Part shown: positions 14,534 through 15,157 of the stretch, piece by piece
Numbering within the stretch: position 1 is the stretch's first letter
How the letters are laid out: every line of letters begins with the position of its first letter
Program-made: the position numbers and the translations under genes
Notes under the pieces: generated by a model
Database searches by the model: none
Told to the model about the DNA's origin: nothing
What the model saw: the letters and a program-made list of their open reading frames with translations, nothing else
NCBI GenBank assembly: GCA_015222985.1
Contig: JADFWI010000336.1
Span: 1 to 15,157 of the forward strand
Length of the DNA: 15,157 nucleotides
Source: Pseudomonadota bacterium
GTDB lineage: Bacteria > Desulfobacterota > Desulfobacteria > Desulfobacterales > C00003060
Direction: 5' to 3'

Positions 14534-14858
14534 CATTACTCCCATAAGCGCTAAGTTATTTTTGTACCGGATGGACTGTGGAAGGTTTACTGAAAAAAAT
14601 GAACATCGAACATCGAACGTCCAACATCGAACGTTGAATGGGAAAAGCTGAAGAAACAGAGTTTAAAAAACCTGAATTACTAAATGATATTATAGAGGAA
14701 ACAGAAATAGCCGTTGAATGTTCGGTATTGGATATTCGTTTTTCATTCGACGTTGGATGTTCGATGTTCGACGTTCATCTTTCAAAACAATTCCGAACGG
14801 CATAAATGTTACCTGTGAACGTTTACAAAACAACTTAGCGCTTATGCCCATTACTCCC
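14534..14858. mobile_element. MITE-like element with terminal inverted repeats and flanking direct repeat
   Basis: ATAAGCGCTAAGTT (14544-14557) is repeated inverted as AACTTAGCGCTTAT (14832-14845), and the similarity continues inward (TTTTTGTA versus, inverted, TTTTGTA). The 10-nt direct repeat CATTACTCCC lies outside both ends (14534-14543 and 14849-14858), as expected of a target duplication, although 3 nt separate the right copy from the inverted repeat core. Inside sits a second, nested inverted array of ACATCGAAC/CCAACATCGAACG words (left 14601-14640, right 14712-14778). No transposase is encoded. A 55-codon frame (14638-14805) starts and ends in the array arms and is not convincing as a gene. 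Confidence 0.65.
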
Positions 14859-14882
14859 GGGGAGTACATGCCCTTATGGGCA
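14852..14882. promoter_or_regulatory. Two small palindromes upstream of nadB
   Basis: TACTCCC-G-GGGAGTA (14852-14866) is followed by TGCCC-TTAT-GGGCA (14869-14882), ending 43 nt before the nadB ATG. They could be an operator or a leader fold. The first overlaps the right flanking repeat of the MITE-like element, so it may predate or result from that insertion. Confidence 0.3.
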
Positions 14883-14925
14883 GGATTCCAATTGGGGAGA
14901 AACCTCTAAGTTTTGGTAGCGAACC

Positions 14926-15130
14926 ATGGAATATAAGATTGATTTTCTGGTCATTGGAACCGGGATTGCCGGTCTGAGCTTTGCCTTAAAGGTGGCCGAA
15001 TACGGGCGGGTGGCTATCGTAACCAAGAAAGAGGCCATGGAGACAAGTACGAATTATGCCCAAGGGGGTATCGCCTCGGTCTTTGGCGAGTATGATTCCT
15101 TTGATTTTCATATTCGAGACACCCTGGAGG
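14926..15130 (+). CDS. nadB: L-aspartate oxidase, N-terminal part (cut by contig end)
   Basis: From ATG 14926 the frame reads MEYKIDFLVIGTGIAGLSFA, then LKVAEYGRVAIVTKKEAMET and STNYAQGGIASVF. The G-T-G-I-A-G-L FAD-binding loop and the (S/T)-N-Y-A-Q-G-G-I-A motif are diagnostic of NadB, which oxidises L-aspartate to iminoaspartate in NAD synthesis, with fumarate or oxygen as acceptor. It is a soluble relative of SdhA, but the N-Y-A-Q-G-G form (no covalent-FAD His) separates the two. About 68 codons are real; the remaining bases to 15157 are adapter. No strong ribosome site is seen before the ATG. Confidence 0.93.
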
Positions 15131-15157
15131 CTGTCTCTTATACACATCTCCGAGCCC
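15131..15157 (+). other. Illumina Nextera transposase adapter (contaminant)
   Basis: The window ends in CTGTCTCTTATACACATCT followed by CCGAGCCC. This is the Nextera mosaic-end sequence running into the standard index-side adapter. It is not part of the genome, and the nadB frame through it must be ignored. Confidence 0.95.

Noticed and set aside
14638..14805. 55-codon plus-strand frame starting MGKAEETEFKKPELLNDI inside the MITE-like element
   Set aside because: Its second half is a translation of the inverted word array (FDVGCSMFDVHL-type), its start lies in the left arm, and no ribosome site is present. The first 25 residues look protein-like, so it is noted but not called.
14718..14909. 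Plus-strand frame MFGIGYSFFIRRWMFDVRRS
   Set aside because: The F-D-V-R-R-S pattern is the translated word array, a common artefact in such genomes.

Overview
The window reads as a piece of a Gram-negative, probably anaerobic, chromosome. The gene set (a CAB-ordered succinate dehydrogenase/fumarate reductase, an iron-sulfur-flavoprotein-type reductase fused to an SCP2 domain, a TIGR04211-type SH3 protein, a DUF1178 protein, a DUF1538 permease with a P-II-like partner) together with many short palindromic interspersed repeats suggests a Desulfobacterota (former Deltaproteobacteria) genome. That placement is inference from family knowledge, not from a marker gene. The right edge carries an Illumina Nextera adapter (15131-15157), so the window ends at a contig end and the last 27 bases are not biological.

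Layout. 1-112: C-terminal end of a MazF/PemK-like toxin. 113-901: no intact gene; a direct/inverted repeat patch built on an AATCGAAAATC motif, a remnant of a four-helix-bundle protein start, and a CCCCCTTT palindrome. 902-4152 (minus): a tightly coupled pair, a DUF1538 two-repeat membrane protein followed, with a TAATG overlap, by a protein of three P-II-like domains. 4524-8644 (minus): sdhC(D)-sdhA-sdhB, with a repeat-filled gap on each side of sdhA. 8736-10003: an accessory island with a broken helicase fragment and a toxin-antitoxin pair between two 84-nt direct repeats. 10188-11870 (minus): a response-regulator fragment directly abutting a flavodoxin-like/SCP2 fusion protein. 12129-13408 (minus): a conserved hypothetical and a DUF1178 protein. 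13731-15130 (plus): an SH3/coiled-coil/membrane protein, a MITE-like element and the start of nadB.

How the genes work together. SdhCAB would form the membrane succinate:quinone oxidoreductase, with the cytochrome b anchor present as one protein that looks like fused SdhC and SdhD. The DUF1538 plus P-II-like pair has the logic of AmtB-GlnK: a membrane transporter-like protein translated in coupling with a nucleotide-sensing-type regulator. Its substrate is unknown, and it is the best candidate here for a poorly described system. The toxin-antitoxin pair has a promoter whose -10 overlaps a palindrome and lies so close to the toxin ATG that the mRNA may be leaderless.

The most striking non-coding feature is a set of at least four sequence-unrelated repeat families (near 160-430, 5294-5533 and 7447-7756, 13543-13694, 14601-14778). 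All share one architecture: short 6-8 nt words in tandem, facing an inverted copy 80-230 nt away. Two copies of one family bracket sdhA.
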